DNA from: Lunularia cruciata
Lineage: Eukaryota > Streptophyta > Marchantiopsida > Lunulariales > Lunulariaceae
DNA: 64,000 nucleotides
Direction of reading: 5' to 3'
Assembly: GCA_948567375.1 (NCBI GenBank)
Contig: OX419762.1
Span: 10,236,001 to 10,300,000 of the forward strand
The position numbers and the translations under genes were made by a program. Position 1 is the stretch's first letter. Each line of letters begins with the position of its first letter. Below, piece after piece: positions 12,651 to 24,265 of the stretch. The notes below the pieces were generated by a model. That model did not search any database. It saw nothing but the letters and a program-made list of their open reading frames with translations, and was not told where the DNA came from.

Positions 12651-13189
12651 GGTGTGATGCTAGCCAATTTAAAGGATTTTTTAATAGAGTTTTTGGGCAA
12701 AATCAACCCACCTCTCAATAGTATGCAAGTAGGGTTTAAACTTCATATCTCTTTTTCCTAAACTTGTGCCTTAGTCAAGTAGTCTACCCTCACTTGTTGT
12801 CTTAAGCACTATTGGACTCATATTTACACCCATGTAGCTTTGGCTACAAGAGGACAATTGATCCCATATTTGGTTCTAATTTGGAGTTCCACACAAGAGC
12901 TAATCTAGTTGAGAATGCACATTGTGTGCCCACACCGTTATTATAGTGAGACATAAACAAGTTTTATTGGGCTTCAAATGCTACTCTAGTATAATGGGTA
13001 CCATTGAGTTGGATGATTTTATTTAGTAATTTGATAGTTGGTGTGTTTGAAGCAAATGTAGAACTTGACTTTGTACATACCATTTTAGTACTTAGAAGGT
13101 TTACCTATAGATGATTACTACAAGTTCAAGAGAGCACACTTGGAGTCAATGAGCTATGGAGACAATATTGGTTTCCAATCTATATCTCC

Positions 13190-14010
13190 ATCACTTCAAG
13201 CTTGGTTTCCAAAGGTAAAATGGTAAAACCTATGAGTTCTAGATTTAGTAGAATTTTTGTATCCAATGGGGGTGCATTAGTTGGAGATGGTACTACTACA
13301 AATGGAGGTACTTTTGTAGAAGATGGTGCAATATTGGGGTTTACCTCATGATGGAGTTCTTCTAATGCTCGAGGTAAACTACCAAAGAGTGTGGATGGAC
13401 AAGCTAAAGGGCTCTCCATGGTGGAGTTCTTTTAATGCTTGAGGCACAACTACAAAGAGTGTGGATGTATAAGTTGAAGGGCTTGTAGGAGTTCCAATAG
13501 AAGGCCAAAGAGAGCATACAATATACAAGATATACAAGATATACGCTTGCACTAGATGGTTGATCAATTTCACTCATGGAGTTATTGAAGCATAGGCTAT
13601 CCAATTTTCGTATAGGATATTAGATAAGGAGTTGTGATATAGAGTATATGATAATACATTGTTATAGGCTACCTCACCAACTTTGTTGGTGATCTTTGAT
13701 TTTGCAAAGCGCATTGAGCTCAACGTGATGGAGGAGAGAATGGTGATATTTAAATTTAGTTGGGAGATTCATCCACCAACATTATTTCTTCTAGAGGCAA
13801 CATAGTGCAACACATCATGTTGGCTTTCATAGATAGAGTGGACCATTCCAATCTCATAGAGTGAGTGGAAGGCCTAGTGCACATAGATCCTTACTCTCTT
13901 TTTTGGTCAACAATAGCCAATGAGTGGTGGTGTTACTTGTTGGACTTGTGGTGGACTTCACCATAAGAGAGAGTGCACCTAGAGTAGTAGGCATGATGCC
14001 TCAAGAGCAC
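13190..14010 (+). pseudogene. gag remnant of B2
   Basis: This region is colinear with the B3 gag at 34.1-34.8 kb, including the segment equivalent to MVEFSQCLRHNYQG and the zinc-knuckle-like motif. It is fossil capsid sequence with no continuous frame. Confidence 0.6.
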
Positions 14011-14799
14011 CTCAACTAGCACAAAGGCAATATAACTATTGTCACCAATTTGTTCATACTAATGACCAATGCTTTGGTAAGATAATAGAGCAGTCACGGG
14101 CCATGGATGACAAGGTAGTAGAGATGGAGGTAGAGGACCTCCACTTAGTAGGGGCATTGTACCTGCTCTTATTTTTGATACAACCATGTCTACTTAGAGT
14201 GAGAAATTGGAACATAGATTGGCTATAGCTTAGAGTAGATTAAATTCCAAGTGTTTAGACTTCCACTTTTTATGTTGATGATAGAGATATCTTTGACTTC
14301 ATGTGTAGGTTAGCACAAGTGGATGTATTTTCCACACTGTCTATGAATGTAGTACATGTTCTTGAGCCTAAAGGAGTATAAATGGAGTTGGACCCACAAA
14401 GAGGAGAAGCTAGTAGACAAGTTAAACTTCCCTAGTCTTTCACACATTTTGAGGCACTATAGACTACATCCATGGCTCCTAAACATCCTAGTACATGTGT
14501 GGTAGGTAGAGATGGAATACAACATGGATTTAATAGCCCACTAGCACTATAATTGTAGTATTCCATTAAGAAACCATTCATTCCCACAAGGATATCATCA
14601 AACTATCATATAGTAGTTCTTTATTGTCACATCTTTAACGTCTCAAGCAAAAAATAATTCCTTGAAGAGAGTATTGTCACCATAAGAAGTGATCAAAGAA
14701 AATAATAAATTAAATTATTGTTGTGAAAATATGCATTGCTATACAACATACCTTGTTTCAATATCATACATTATAAAATCAAAACTTGTATAGAAAGTC

Positions 14800-15569
14800 A
14801 TACATAAACTCCAAAAACCCATCAAACTTAATCATTCACAACTTCAATCAAGTTTCAAATTTGAGCATTCAACTCAATAATCTATTTGCAATAAATCATG
14901 ATTATATTATCAAGCAATATCCACTCTAGCTAAGAGAATTGAGGTGATGATTACAAGCCTCTATCCACCATAGCTAAGAGCTTGAAGGCTTAACATACAA
15001 GAAGTGAGCTCTTCAGCACTACACTTCAAGGTATACCCTTTAGGAGTGGCCAAGAATCCAACATTAATGGTGCATTTGAAAGCCCAATTGATGGTGCAAA
15101 TGGTGTAACTAACGGTGTAATTGAGAATCTTAATATAGTAGATAGCCACCACCAAGCAACCCATGAATATCTAGTGATGAAATTGTGGCTTCCAAGATAC
15201 CAAGATCTTAGCAAACTTGCTTAGGCGCTACAAATGTTTTGATAGTTATAGTACAAATATATATTGCAACACAACATATATTGTTATCAAGATCATACAT
15301 TACAAAAGTACAACTCATATAGAAAGTCAGAAATGAATTCCAAAGACACACAATTGCTCCTTGATTGGTGGTTAGGTCCTTTTAACTCCAAATAGCTATG
15401 GTGAGCAGAGATCAAGAGGTCAAGTGCTATCGATTCCCATTGTTAGTTGTATGTTTAGAATCTATATTCCATAAGGAGTGAATTAACTATAGTGTTAAGA
15501 ACATCAAGGACATAACCATTTCCCTTGAAGAACCACCATGAGGAGAGAGGTTAAACATGTCTCATGCCA
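14800..15569 (-). repeat. Family B LTR fragment in inverted orientation (B4)
   Basis: The reverse complement starts TGGCATGAGACATG at 15569, matching the start of the B1 and B3 LTRs. It then follows the B LTR: the GTGGTTCTTCAAGG segment, CTCTTAGCTAGAGTGG and the TAGATTATTGAGT segment. Its left end is unclear; AT-rich sequence back to about 14580 may belong to it. At 15569/15570 it abuts plus-strand B LTR sequence head to head. Confidence 0.65.
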
Positions 15570-16774
15570 TTTGTAGCATCGCACCCTAGATTGCTCAAAC
15601 TCTGGAGTAGTAGTGATGGTAGTTAGAAGCATTTTGGTAGATACTCATAGACTCTTGTTGACAATCAGATTTATGTTTGAAGTATTGGCTACATGGTGGG
15701 GCTCATTGTCATTTGCACCGCCAAATGTGCCATCAGCGGGACCATTAGGGTTGGAGACCAGGAGGTATACTTTTGAAGTGCAGCTCTAGAGAGCTCAATT
15801 ATTTGATGTTGAGCCTTTCAGTTAATGGTTATGGTGGACAGAGGCCGGTGAGCATCACTTGGATTCTCTTAGCTAGAGTGGGTATGGCTTGACTATAATA
15901 AGTGCCCAGTTGCTAGTAGATTATTGAGTGATAGGTCAACTATTGATTTGATTGAGTGTGATTCAAGTTGTGTGAACAAATTGATCACATCAAAGAAGTG
16001 AGGTAAGGGAGGAATTGGATGTAGGAACTAAGGTTGTTGGTGATATCTCCAAGCCTTGTTGATCATTGGTAGCTTGATCTAGGTTCAGATTTCTCTTGAG
16101 AATGATTGTGTGTAAAAGGCCTTCAAATTGATGCAGGTTTGGTAGTGAGGAAGCATTGGCCAAAATTATGTAGACAAGATAGTCAATTTTGAGCAATGGT
16201 GTTTGTTTTAAGCTCAAGAGGTGAAACAAGACTAATTTGGTACAATTTGAGCTTAGATAGTGAAAATTTGGTACGAGTTGAGCTTAGATAGTGAAATTGA
16301 AGGTGGAATTGGGGACCCATTTCCTCAAATTTGTGATTTGGAGAACCTTGTCATTTCAATTTTGATTGAGTGGAGAGTTAGTGGAGGATTTGGCGGTCAA
16401 CCAACTTTAGGGATTTATGTTAGATTTTACATCAAATTTAGGCATTTAGAGGCTTCAAGGCACATGATTGTGGGCTATGAAAGGCTTTGAAGGCCCAACT
16501 TGCTTGCGTGAGGCTAGCTAGTTTAGAGTAATTTTTGGTCATTGTTTGGTAAAATCTGCACACCTTACTAGATTGTGCATAATAGGGTTTGACCCCTAGA
16601 TCTTTGGTTCCTTAACTTGTGTCCTAGCCAAGTGGTTCATCCTCATTTGTTGTATTAGTGATTGTTTCACGGTTATCTATACACCTATAGCTTTGGCTAG
16701 GAGAGACAATTTGATCCCATTCTTGGTGATCCTAGTAGCTTAGGAAGTAGATAATCCTATTATGTCAAATACCA
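15570..16774 (+). repeat. 5' LTR of B3 (lacks its first part)
   Basis: It matches the 3' LTR region 41118-41520 from GTAGCAT(C/T)GCACC onward. It ends ATACCA at 16774, two bases before a TGG-starting primer-binding site. The first roughly 350 bp of a full B LTR are replaced by the inverted LTR B4. Confidence 0.65.
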
Positions 16775-16776
16775 AA

Positions 16777-16791
16777 TGGTGGCAGAGTTAG
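16777..16791 (+). other. Probable primer-binding site of B3
   Basis: TGGTGGCAGAGTTAG begins two bases after the LTR end. It resembles the initiator-methionine tRNA site TGGTATCAGAGC with a few differences, consistent with decay. Confidence 0.45.
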
Positions 16792-17546
16792 TCAAATGTT
16801 GATTTATGAAATGGAGAGTTTTTGTTTAGATTTCTTGTGATTGGATCCCCTTCATTCTCTGCTTCCAATTTGTGCACCCATGTTTGTGTACGGTGCCTTG
16901 AATTTAAAGCGTTGGTGCTTTGGTAAGCTCTTGATAGTGAGGCTAGAGTGACGACCAGTCAAACTACCTATGTTTCTCTCCGGTGAAGGAAGAAGTGATG
17001 ACATGTAGACCATAAGAGTGTGTGTTGTAATGATAAGTTATAGGTTGCCCTTTCTTCTAGTGTAGTTGTCATCGTTAAAGCTAGATTAGTGAGTGACATT
17101 TGGTTGGTATGTTGGCACTTGGTGAGGTACTTGCAATGGTTATAGTTGTGGGTTGTAGTTTTTGGTTACTTTGTCATAATTAAGTTCTTTGGGGATTTTG
17201 GAGGAATAGCATTGTAGTATGCAGTATGTTTACTTGAAGTGGCGCTCAAGTTTAGCCTATATCTCAAGTCCTAGTGAGGGAGGAGATTGACTTTGAGTTG
17301 GAGTTTGACACAAGAGTTGATTCAATTGAGCATTGTTGTTATGGTACATGGACATGATTTATAGGGCCTCCAAAGATCCCTAAGCATTACTTTGGTATAG
17401 TGGGCACCATTGAGTTGGATGACCTTATCCAGGAGTTCAATAGTTGGTGTGATCTACAATAGTCGTGGAACCCAACTTTGTTCACACCCTTCATGGCATG
17501 GAAGGGATTATTTCAACACTTGGAGAGTCCACTAATGGACGACTAT

Positions 17547-17977
17547 TGTAACAATATGGAGTTTAGCGATGTAGTTAGTAAGGCTAACAAAGTAGAGAAT
17601 AAGCCAAATTAGCCTAGAAAATTCTAGAAGCATCTAAGAAGCTTCTTAGGAAGCTTCCCAACTAGTTAACTTGCGCCCCAAGCAAGTAGCTTCTAGAAAG
17701 AAGCTTCTAGAGTTTTAGGCATGCCAAGAAGGCAACTTGCACGCCAAGAAGGCAACTTCTAAAAAGGAGCTTCTTGAGAAGCTTCCTAGTTAACTTGGCT
17801 TGCACTCTAAGAAAGTGGCTTGGGGAAGCTTCTTGAGAAGCTTCTCAAGGGCTTTGTATGCTACCTATAAATACCAAAGCCAAAGCTCATGCTAGGCATT
17901 TGGAGATTTCTCTCATTCAAGTGTCCCAATGTGAGTTTCCATTCTCCTATTTCTCTCCTCTATCTTGGTCTTTTACA
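17547..17977 (+). repeat. 5' LTR of C
   Basis: It has TGTAAC and TTTACA ends, a TATA box (CTATAAATA, 17865-17873) and many GAAGCTTC palindromes in U3. It matches the 3' LTR at 33668 and the inverted solo LTR at 54079. Confidence 0.88.
17825..17873 (+). promoter_or_regulatory. C LTR core promoter with heat-shock-element-like palindromes
   Basis: Two GAAGCTTC palindromes (17825-17832 and 17837-17844) stand 21 to 40 bp upstream of the TATA box at 17865. GAAnnTTC is the core of plant heat-shock factor sites. More copies occur upstream in the same LTR. Binding by heat-shock factors is inferred, not shown. Confidence 0.45.
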
Positions 17978-17978
17978 T

Positions 17979-17991
17979 TAGTATCAGAGCA
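17979..17991 (+). other. Primer-binding site of C
   Basis: TAGTATCAGAGCA follows the LTR end by one base and matches the initiator-methionine tRNA site (TGGTATCAGAGC) closely. Confidence 0.75.
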
Positions 17992-18229
17992 GGAATGGGA
18001 TGGATGGAATTTATGGACCACCAAATCCACTTCCACCAAACCATTAGGATTTTCATGTCCAGATATTTCCCAAGCATCATTTCACACAATTCATCACCCC
18101 AGGCTTTGGGTAGGATTTTCTACATATGATCACTGTGTTTGAGGAACCCTAAAAACTTCCGGTTGTAACTTATGGAGAATAGTGGACGTGATGCATCTAT
18201 GTGCTAATCAATTGGATAAATTGGTAGTA

Positions 18230-19170
18230 GTGGGATAGAGTAGTAGCTATGGTGGCAATACCGGATGTTATCCTTGCAATGCAGCAACAAATCAAGCACC
18301 TTACTCAATTGCTGGATGAACAAGATCAGCAACGACGAGAACATACAGAGAGAGCGCCAATTCAAGATGGAGAAAATCACATTTGATTTCCAAAACCCAA
18401 GGTGTTTGAAAGCAAGAATCTTTTGGACATAGTGGAGAATTTTGTGTTTGAATATGAATGTTACTTTAAAGCCACTAATCTTCAAGATGAACAAAAATAG
18501 ATTCTCTTGGCCTCTAGCCAACTATATGGTATGGCAAAACTTTGGTTGTGATTCCAAGTGGAGCAAGCAGAATGGCAGATTGTTGCACCAATTTTGACAT
18601 GGGCAGAATTCAAGGATGCAATATTGGGTTAGTTTCAAACTATAAATGCCACCTAGGCCGCATGAGATAAATTGGAAGAGTTGAAGCAAGTTGGCTTAGT
18701 AAGGAGCTACATCACACAATTTTAGAACATCATTGTGCAGATTCTAGATATACAAGAAGGTGAAGTTCTAGATTGATTTGTGTGGGGATTGAAGTCACAA
18801 ACCAAATTAGAGGTGACCATGCGGGAACCACAAAATGTAGAAGAAGCCATGCAATTGCTAAGCGCTTTGATTCCTTGGTGGCGACAACTTGGTCTCGACC
18901 TGGACCTACACAAGGCCTACCAATACATTATGCACGGGTGGAAGAACCGACACCAATGGAGATTGATGCTATCCAACGGAGACCACTTGGTACAACGGAT
19001 AGAGAAAGATTGTGATAAAATGGAGGTTATTTTTATTGTTGTCAAGTTGGACATCATATTGCTGAATGCACACTTACAAATGGGCAACCTCAACAAGTTA
19101 CCCAAATGGAGTTTGTGGAACAAAATGATCAGGGAAACAAAGAATCCAAGTAGGAGATTTTGAGCCACCT
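18230..19170 (+). pseudogene. gag remnant of C
   Basis: The region reads as a Ty3 gag: a glutamine-rich start, FPKPKVFE near 18390, a WAEFKDAI segment near 18600 and VEEAMQLL near 18840. A zinc-knuckle-like Cys/His stretch lies near 19030-19075. It is broken. Confidence 0.7.
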
Positions 19171-19368
19171 ATTGGGAGCTTGATTAGTTCCATTGGGATT
19201 GAAGGCTCAACCTTTGCAAGTTTGCTTCACTTGTAAGGTACAATATCTAATTGGGGTTGTAGGATTTTGGTTGATTCTGAAGTGCAAAGAATTGCATGTC
19301 TACGCAAGTAGCAAAGGAATTGGATTTTCCTATCAAGCCAATGATTAGAAGTACTTTGATGATGGCGG

Positions 19369-21061
19369 TGTCGTCGGGAAAAATGTCAGATGAGAGTGGT
19401 AAGGAGTGGTTGGAGGATTTTGAGTGAGGAAGGTTGGATAGGAAGTTTTTGGGACATGACAAGGGAGGTTTTCAGGAGAAGAGTGGACAGGAGTTCTTGA
19501 CAAGGAGAATAATCGAAAGTGAGGAAGGGCTGAGGGTTTTCAAAAAATTCCAGAGGATTTCGAGAGAGAAGTTTGCAGAGGACTTTTGAGAGAAGTTGCA
19601 GGAATTTTTGTGAGAAGAAAGGAGTAGGGTTTTTGGAAAGTGAGGAAGAATAATCGAAAGTGAGGAAAGGCTGACGGTTTTCAGAAAATGCCAGAGGATT
19701 TTGAGAGAGAAGTTGGCAAAGGATTTTTGAGAGAAGTTGCAGAAATTTTTGTGAGAAGAAAGGAGTAGGGTATCCGGAAAGTGAGGAAGGTTGGACAGGA
19801 AGTTTTTGGGACACGAAAGGGGAGGTTTTCAGGAGAAGAGTGGGCAGGAGTTCTTGACAAGGAGAATAATCAAAAGTGAGGAAGGGCTAAGGGTTTTAAA
19901 AAATGCCAGAGGATTTTTGAGAGAGAAGTTTGCAGAGGATTTTCGAGAGAAGTTGCAGAAATTTTTGTGAGAAGAAAGGAGTAGGGTTTTTGGAAAGTGA
20001 GGAAGATTGGACAGGAAGTTTTTTTCAGAAAATACCAAAGGATTTTGAGAGAGAAGTTGGCAGAGGATTTTTGAGAGAAGTTGCAGAAATTATCGTGAGA
20101 AGAAAGGAGTAGGATTTTTGAGAAGATGAGGGCTGGACAGTAGAAGGTCTTTTTTAGGAAAAGTCTTGCGGGAGTGTTTAGGGTTCAGGTTGACAGGATA
20201 TGGATTTCAAGAAGATGAGGGCTGGACAGTAGAAGGTTTTTTTTTCAGGAAAAGTCTTGCGGGAATGCACAAGCTGACAGGATATGGATTTCAAGAAGAT
20301 GAGAGCTCGACAGTAGAAGGTTTTTTTTCACAAAAAGTCTTGCGGGAATGCACAGGCTGACCGGTATGGATTTCAAGAAGGGGAGGCTGAACAGGGGTTT
20401 TCAGTGGATCTTTTAGAGGGTTTTCAAAGGAGAAAGCACTAATAGGAGTGCTGCTGGGAGGTGAAGGAAGAGTCCGGAGGGTGAGTCGTCTTTACTGTTA
20501 TTGGATAGAGTGCATGTGAAGGCACCAGCTGAAAAGATTTTCTGTCATAATTTAGTGCAGACACTTCATGAACTGGAGTTGGTTGGCTTTTCCAAAATTG
20601 TGAACCTTGCAGCTGAAATTTTATGAATGACAAATCCTGAGAAAATGGTATGTTCGATCTGTGACTAGCATCGAGGAAGTTCCATTTTTGGAGCTCTCAA
20701 TCTGTCTATATGAATGGTTTGATTTAGTAGTCTGGGTGCCGGGTTGAGCCGAATAGATTACTATTTGTTGTTTGTGAAATTCCCAGCCATTCCTAGGGAC
20801 CGTCGGGTCCAAAACCGTAGCAGAACCTGCATGAACTAGCCAGTTCTGTGAAGGCCAAAGACAAACACAAACCCTCGAGAAGCCTAACATCAGGAAACAA
20901 AGGAAAACCCAAAATTTTACAGAGCTGAGATTTCCAACATACTAGGAATAGGAAGAGAATGACAGTCTACGAGAAACTCTAAATCAACTGCAATAACGGC
21001 AAACTAAGCACAAGCAGCCAGGTGCTCGGTGCACTCTCGAGGCCAAACAATTTCCCCGACA
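19369..21061 (+). repeat. 5' LTR of D (1693 bp)
   Basis: It contains two sets of internal tandem repeats. One is a purine-rich GAGAGAAGTTGCAGAAAT-type unit (19.4-20.1 kb). The other is a GGCTGGACAGTAGAAGG-type unit (20.1-20.4 kb). The remainder (20.4-21.06 kb) is nearly the same as in the 3' LTR. No initiator-methionine primer-binding site is seen immediately downstream. Confidence 0.88.
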
Positions 21062-21168
21062 TAAGTGTGACCATGCTGGGGAATATCGAGGCTTGTGCTT
21101 AGATGTTATGACTAGTTGGAGTTGGGGAAGGGAACAAGGACAGATTGGACTGATCTAAGTGGACAGTA

Positions 21169-22150
21169 GTGAGCTATGCTGAGGTAGAGATGGGCCCAAA
21201 GGCTTCATCTGCAGCTATGACAAGGGAACATGAGATCTCACTGATTGTCATGGCAACCATGAGAGCCATGAAGGATCAAGACGAAGGAAGAGACAAGGTG
21301 AGAGCGCAGTCTTCACAAGTCACGAAGTGTCTGCGCATTGTGGTAGATCAGCAAGGGGAATTTGATGGTAAGGACGTGACCAAGTACCTGAAGGTCTACT
21401 GGAGAGAGGTTAAGCTTCATGATCTGGATGAGAACATTGCCATTGCTAGGTTTCCTACGTTGGCTGAGCTCAAAATCAGGAGGGTGATTGAGGGCTTGGT
21501 GCGAGGGGCGGAGACATGGGAGGAGTTCTCCCAGATGATGAAAGAGGAATTCTTGCTGCAAGATGCAGATCAGGTCACCCAGGCCATGTTCTTGGATTGG
21601 GTGAATGAAAGAAGTAAAAACTTGGGCCCTCAAGATCTCCTAAGAGAGTTTAACAAGAGACTGGAGCATCTATCAGCTTGTGAAGCTGAGGCCATTAGAC
21701 TACAGTGGTCTAACTACTTTTTGCAAGCTGCAAATAGTCGTTTGCGGGATGAGTTGGAGTATGTACTCAATTTGCTCCAACCTGATCGGTTGGGAGCGGT
21801 AGAGTGGGGAAAGATTGAGGAGGCGGTTGTCTGGGTAAGCCGCAGGCGGAGGCAGAGAGAGCTGGATGAAGAAGCAATAGCCAAAGCGCCTATTCAGAGT
21901 AACGTGGTTGGGTCCGGGAGAGGGAAGGAGGGACAGCGAGTGAGTGAGATGCCCTAAGAAGGAGCAATGGATGAGATCTCACGACTAATGGAGGGGTTGA
22001 AGATTCTGACCACCAAGGTCGACTAGTTGCAGAGTGGGAGTAGCACTGCAAGGATGGATGGAGAGAGGAGGCAACCCTATGGGTGCATGTGGTGTGACAT
22101 TAAGAGTCATGCCAAAAGGGACTGCCAAGAGCTATCAAAAGCAGTACGCA
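21169..22150 (+). pseudogene. gag remnant of D with zinc knuckle
   Basis: It has a capsid-like region with segments FDGKDVTKYLKVYWREV and ETWEEFSQMMKEEF, a basic stretch SRRRRQREL near 21835, and a CMWCDIKSHAKRDC zinc knuckle near 22087. It is a fossil of the element's structural gene. Confidence 0.75.
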
Positions 22151-22637
22151 AACAGTGGGTGAAGTTTGTTGGAGAACCCGGATGAAGAAGATAGCCTTCT
22201 ATGATACTGGGGAGCCAATACCACTGAACGGTAATAGGGGAGGGATGAAGGCTCTACTAGAAAGACACATGGGCAAACGTGAAGTAAGTATGGCAGTCGC
22301 TGCATTTGAGCCTAGTGGGTATAGTGCAATGAGTGAAGTGAAGCACTGTGCAGACCTAGGAGAAGTTGAGAAGAGACTAGCAGAGCAGGTCCGGAGGAAA
22401 TCAGGGTGGGATGTGCCGGTGGTAATAACTGCCATCACTGCTGAAGTTGGTGCCACTTGGGATCCTATGGTGGAAGAGAAACAAAAATCTGATCAACGGG
22501 CAGATAATGAAGGGCAGCCAAGGGAAAAGAAACAGTGAGTGGAGCCGGAGAAGAGACAGGTTAGAAGGAAAGACGTGCAGTTCAGCAATGCGCAAAAGAG
22601 CAGGGATTAGAATTTAGGCATTGGAGAAGAGTCACAA

Positions 22638-23525
22638 ATGGACACAGAAGGGGCAGCAAACCAAAAGCTGGGAGAGACATCTCCTAGGAAGGGGCAGGGT
22701 TGGCTGTTGAGCCGGGACATAGAAATGGAACTGGATCCGCAAGAGATTGCCAAAAAGTTCTGGAAGCAAGAGGTGAGGGGTTTCACAAACAAAGAGTTCT
22801 TTGGTAGCTTGAGGAAGGATGTGCAGGACCTTATCCTTGTCAAGGCAAAGAAGAAACGATTCTACAAGGAAGGACCGCACACATCCTTGCTGTACAAGGA
22901 CGGGAGTGAGGCTGAAGGAGAGGTGGGAACTTTCGGGCTTGAGCTTGAACAGGAAAAACCAGAGGATGAGACCCAAGAAGCACGTGTCTATGATGCTGCT
23001 CTTGAGGATGAGAAGTCTTTTGTGCCCTTGTCAGAGGAGGTTCAAGACTCGTTTTGGGCAAGAAATTGCAGCAAGTGCGAGATCGAGATGCAAGGAGTGA
23101 AAGCACCGGTGAGAGCGCTGATTGATTTCGGATCTGAGGTCAATCTCGTGTCAAAGGCGGTATATGATGAAAGGCGATGGAAGGTGGATCATGACATTGA
23201 TTGGAAGGTAAACTCAGTGAATAGAACCAGAAATGCATTGTGGGGAGCTTGTCTGGATGTCAAAATCAAGATAGGGAATGTGGTAGAGCCTATTAATGTG
23301 TTCGTGCATGATACCTTGCCCTACCTTGTGATTCTAGGACAGCCCTTCTTTACTCAGTTTAGAATGGAGAGCAAAGTTCTGAATGATGGGACTCATGTGG
23401 CAAAAGTTAGAAGTCAGAACGGAACTAGAATAGTGCAATTCCCTATTGTGTTGCCGGGCAGCGACAGGAACAGGAGAGAGTTAAGGGATCCAGAAAAGCC
23501 TACTGGAAGGTGGGGTTTCCACTAG
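22638..23525 (+). pseudogene. Protease region of D
   Basis: A retropepsin-like stretch has an ALIDFGSEVNLV box in the position of the usual DSG motif, followed by PYLVILGQPFF, the typical flap-distal ILG motif. The upstream part is charged and not assigned to a domain. Confidence 0.75.
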
Positions 23526-24265
23526 GCATCTTGTCAGAGAAGGTGGGGGAACAAGGCGCCCTATGCTACATTCCACCGCAAGAGATCAGTGAGGAGGACT
23601 GTTTTGATAGGACCTATATGGGAATCCAGAGTGGGAGAACTGTTTGCTTTGCACATGTAGGGAGTACCATAGGAATTTTGCAAAAGAGAATGAAAGGGAA
23701 AGAGAGAGTACTGAAAACAGCAAGGGAAATGGATGATAGCGAGACTATCATTGGACTGTTGGAGGATTGGGGAGAAGGTAGGGCAGTCCAGAAGGTGATC
23801 GGGGCAATGGAGAAAGGAGAACCCGTGATTGAAATAGGAAGGGAGCTTCATGAAACACTTTCAAAGTTGGTTCATGAAGTGAGATGTGACACTAAGTACA
23901 AAACAGTGGACAAAAAGGTTCGTCCTATTGCTGTCACATTGCCATTGGATGCTTTTGATTTGATGCGTAGGACTAGAGAGGAACCGAGACTGAGGCAGGA
24001 AAAGTATATTGGTCATTCCTTTACTAAAGAGACCTTGGATGAGCTTACGGTCGGAGGGGATGGATTGCTCATAGAAGTTGAGCGCCGTGCATTTAAGGAA
24101 ATGATTGGGAGGTGCGGGAAGGATTTTGCTTTCAAGATCGAGGAGATTGGGTGTGTGAACCCGTAGGAAATCACACCGATGATAATTTTCACAGTTCCGC
24201 ATGTACCATGGGATCTGAGACCAACACCAGTGCTAAAGGCGCTTTTGCCCTAGCTGACAGAACGA

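Larger units (their letters stand above)
10750..14560 (+). mobile_element. Ty3/gypsy fossil, family B copy B2 (LTR, leader and gag)
   Basis: From about 10750 the sequence tracks the LTR of B3 (15.6-16.8 kb). From about 12640 it tracks the leader, and from about 13030 the gag start of B3 (17.4-17.5 kb continued at 34.07 kb). It lacks the primer-binding region seen in B3 at 16777. A zinc-knuckle-like CWTCGGLHHKREC segment lies near 13945. No polymerase domains follow; the copy stops near 14560. It is strongly decayed. Confidence 0.65.
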
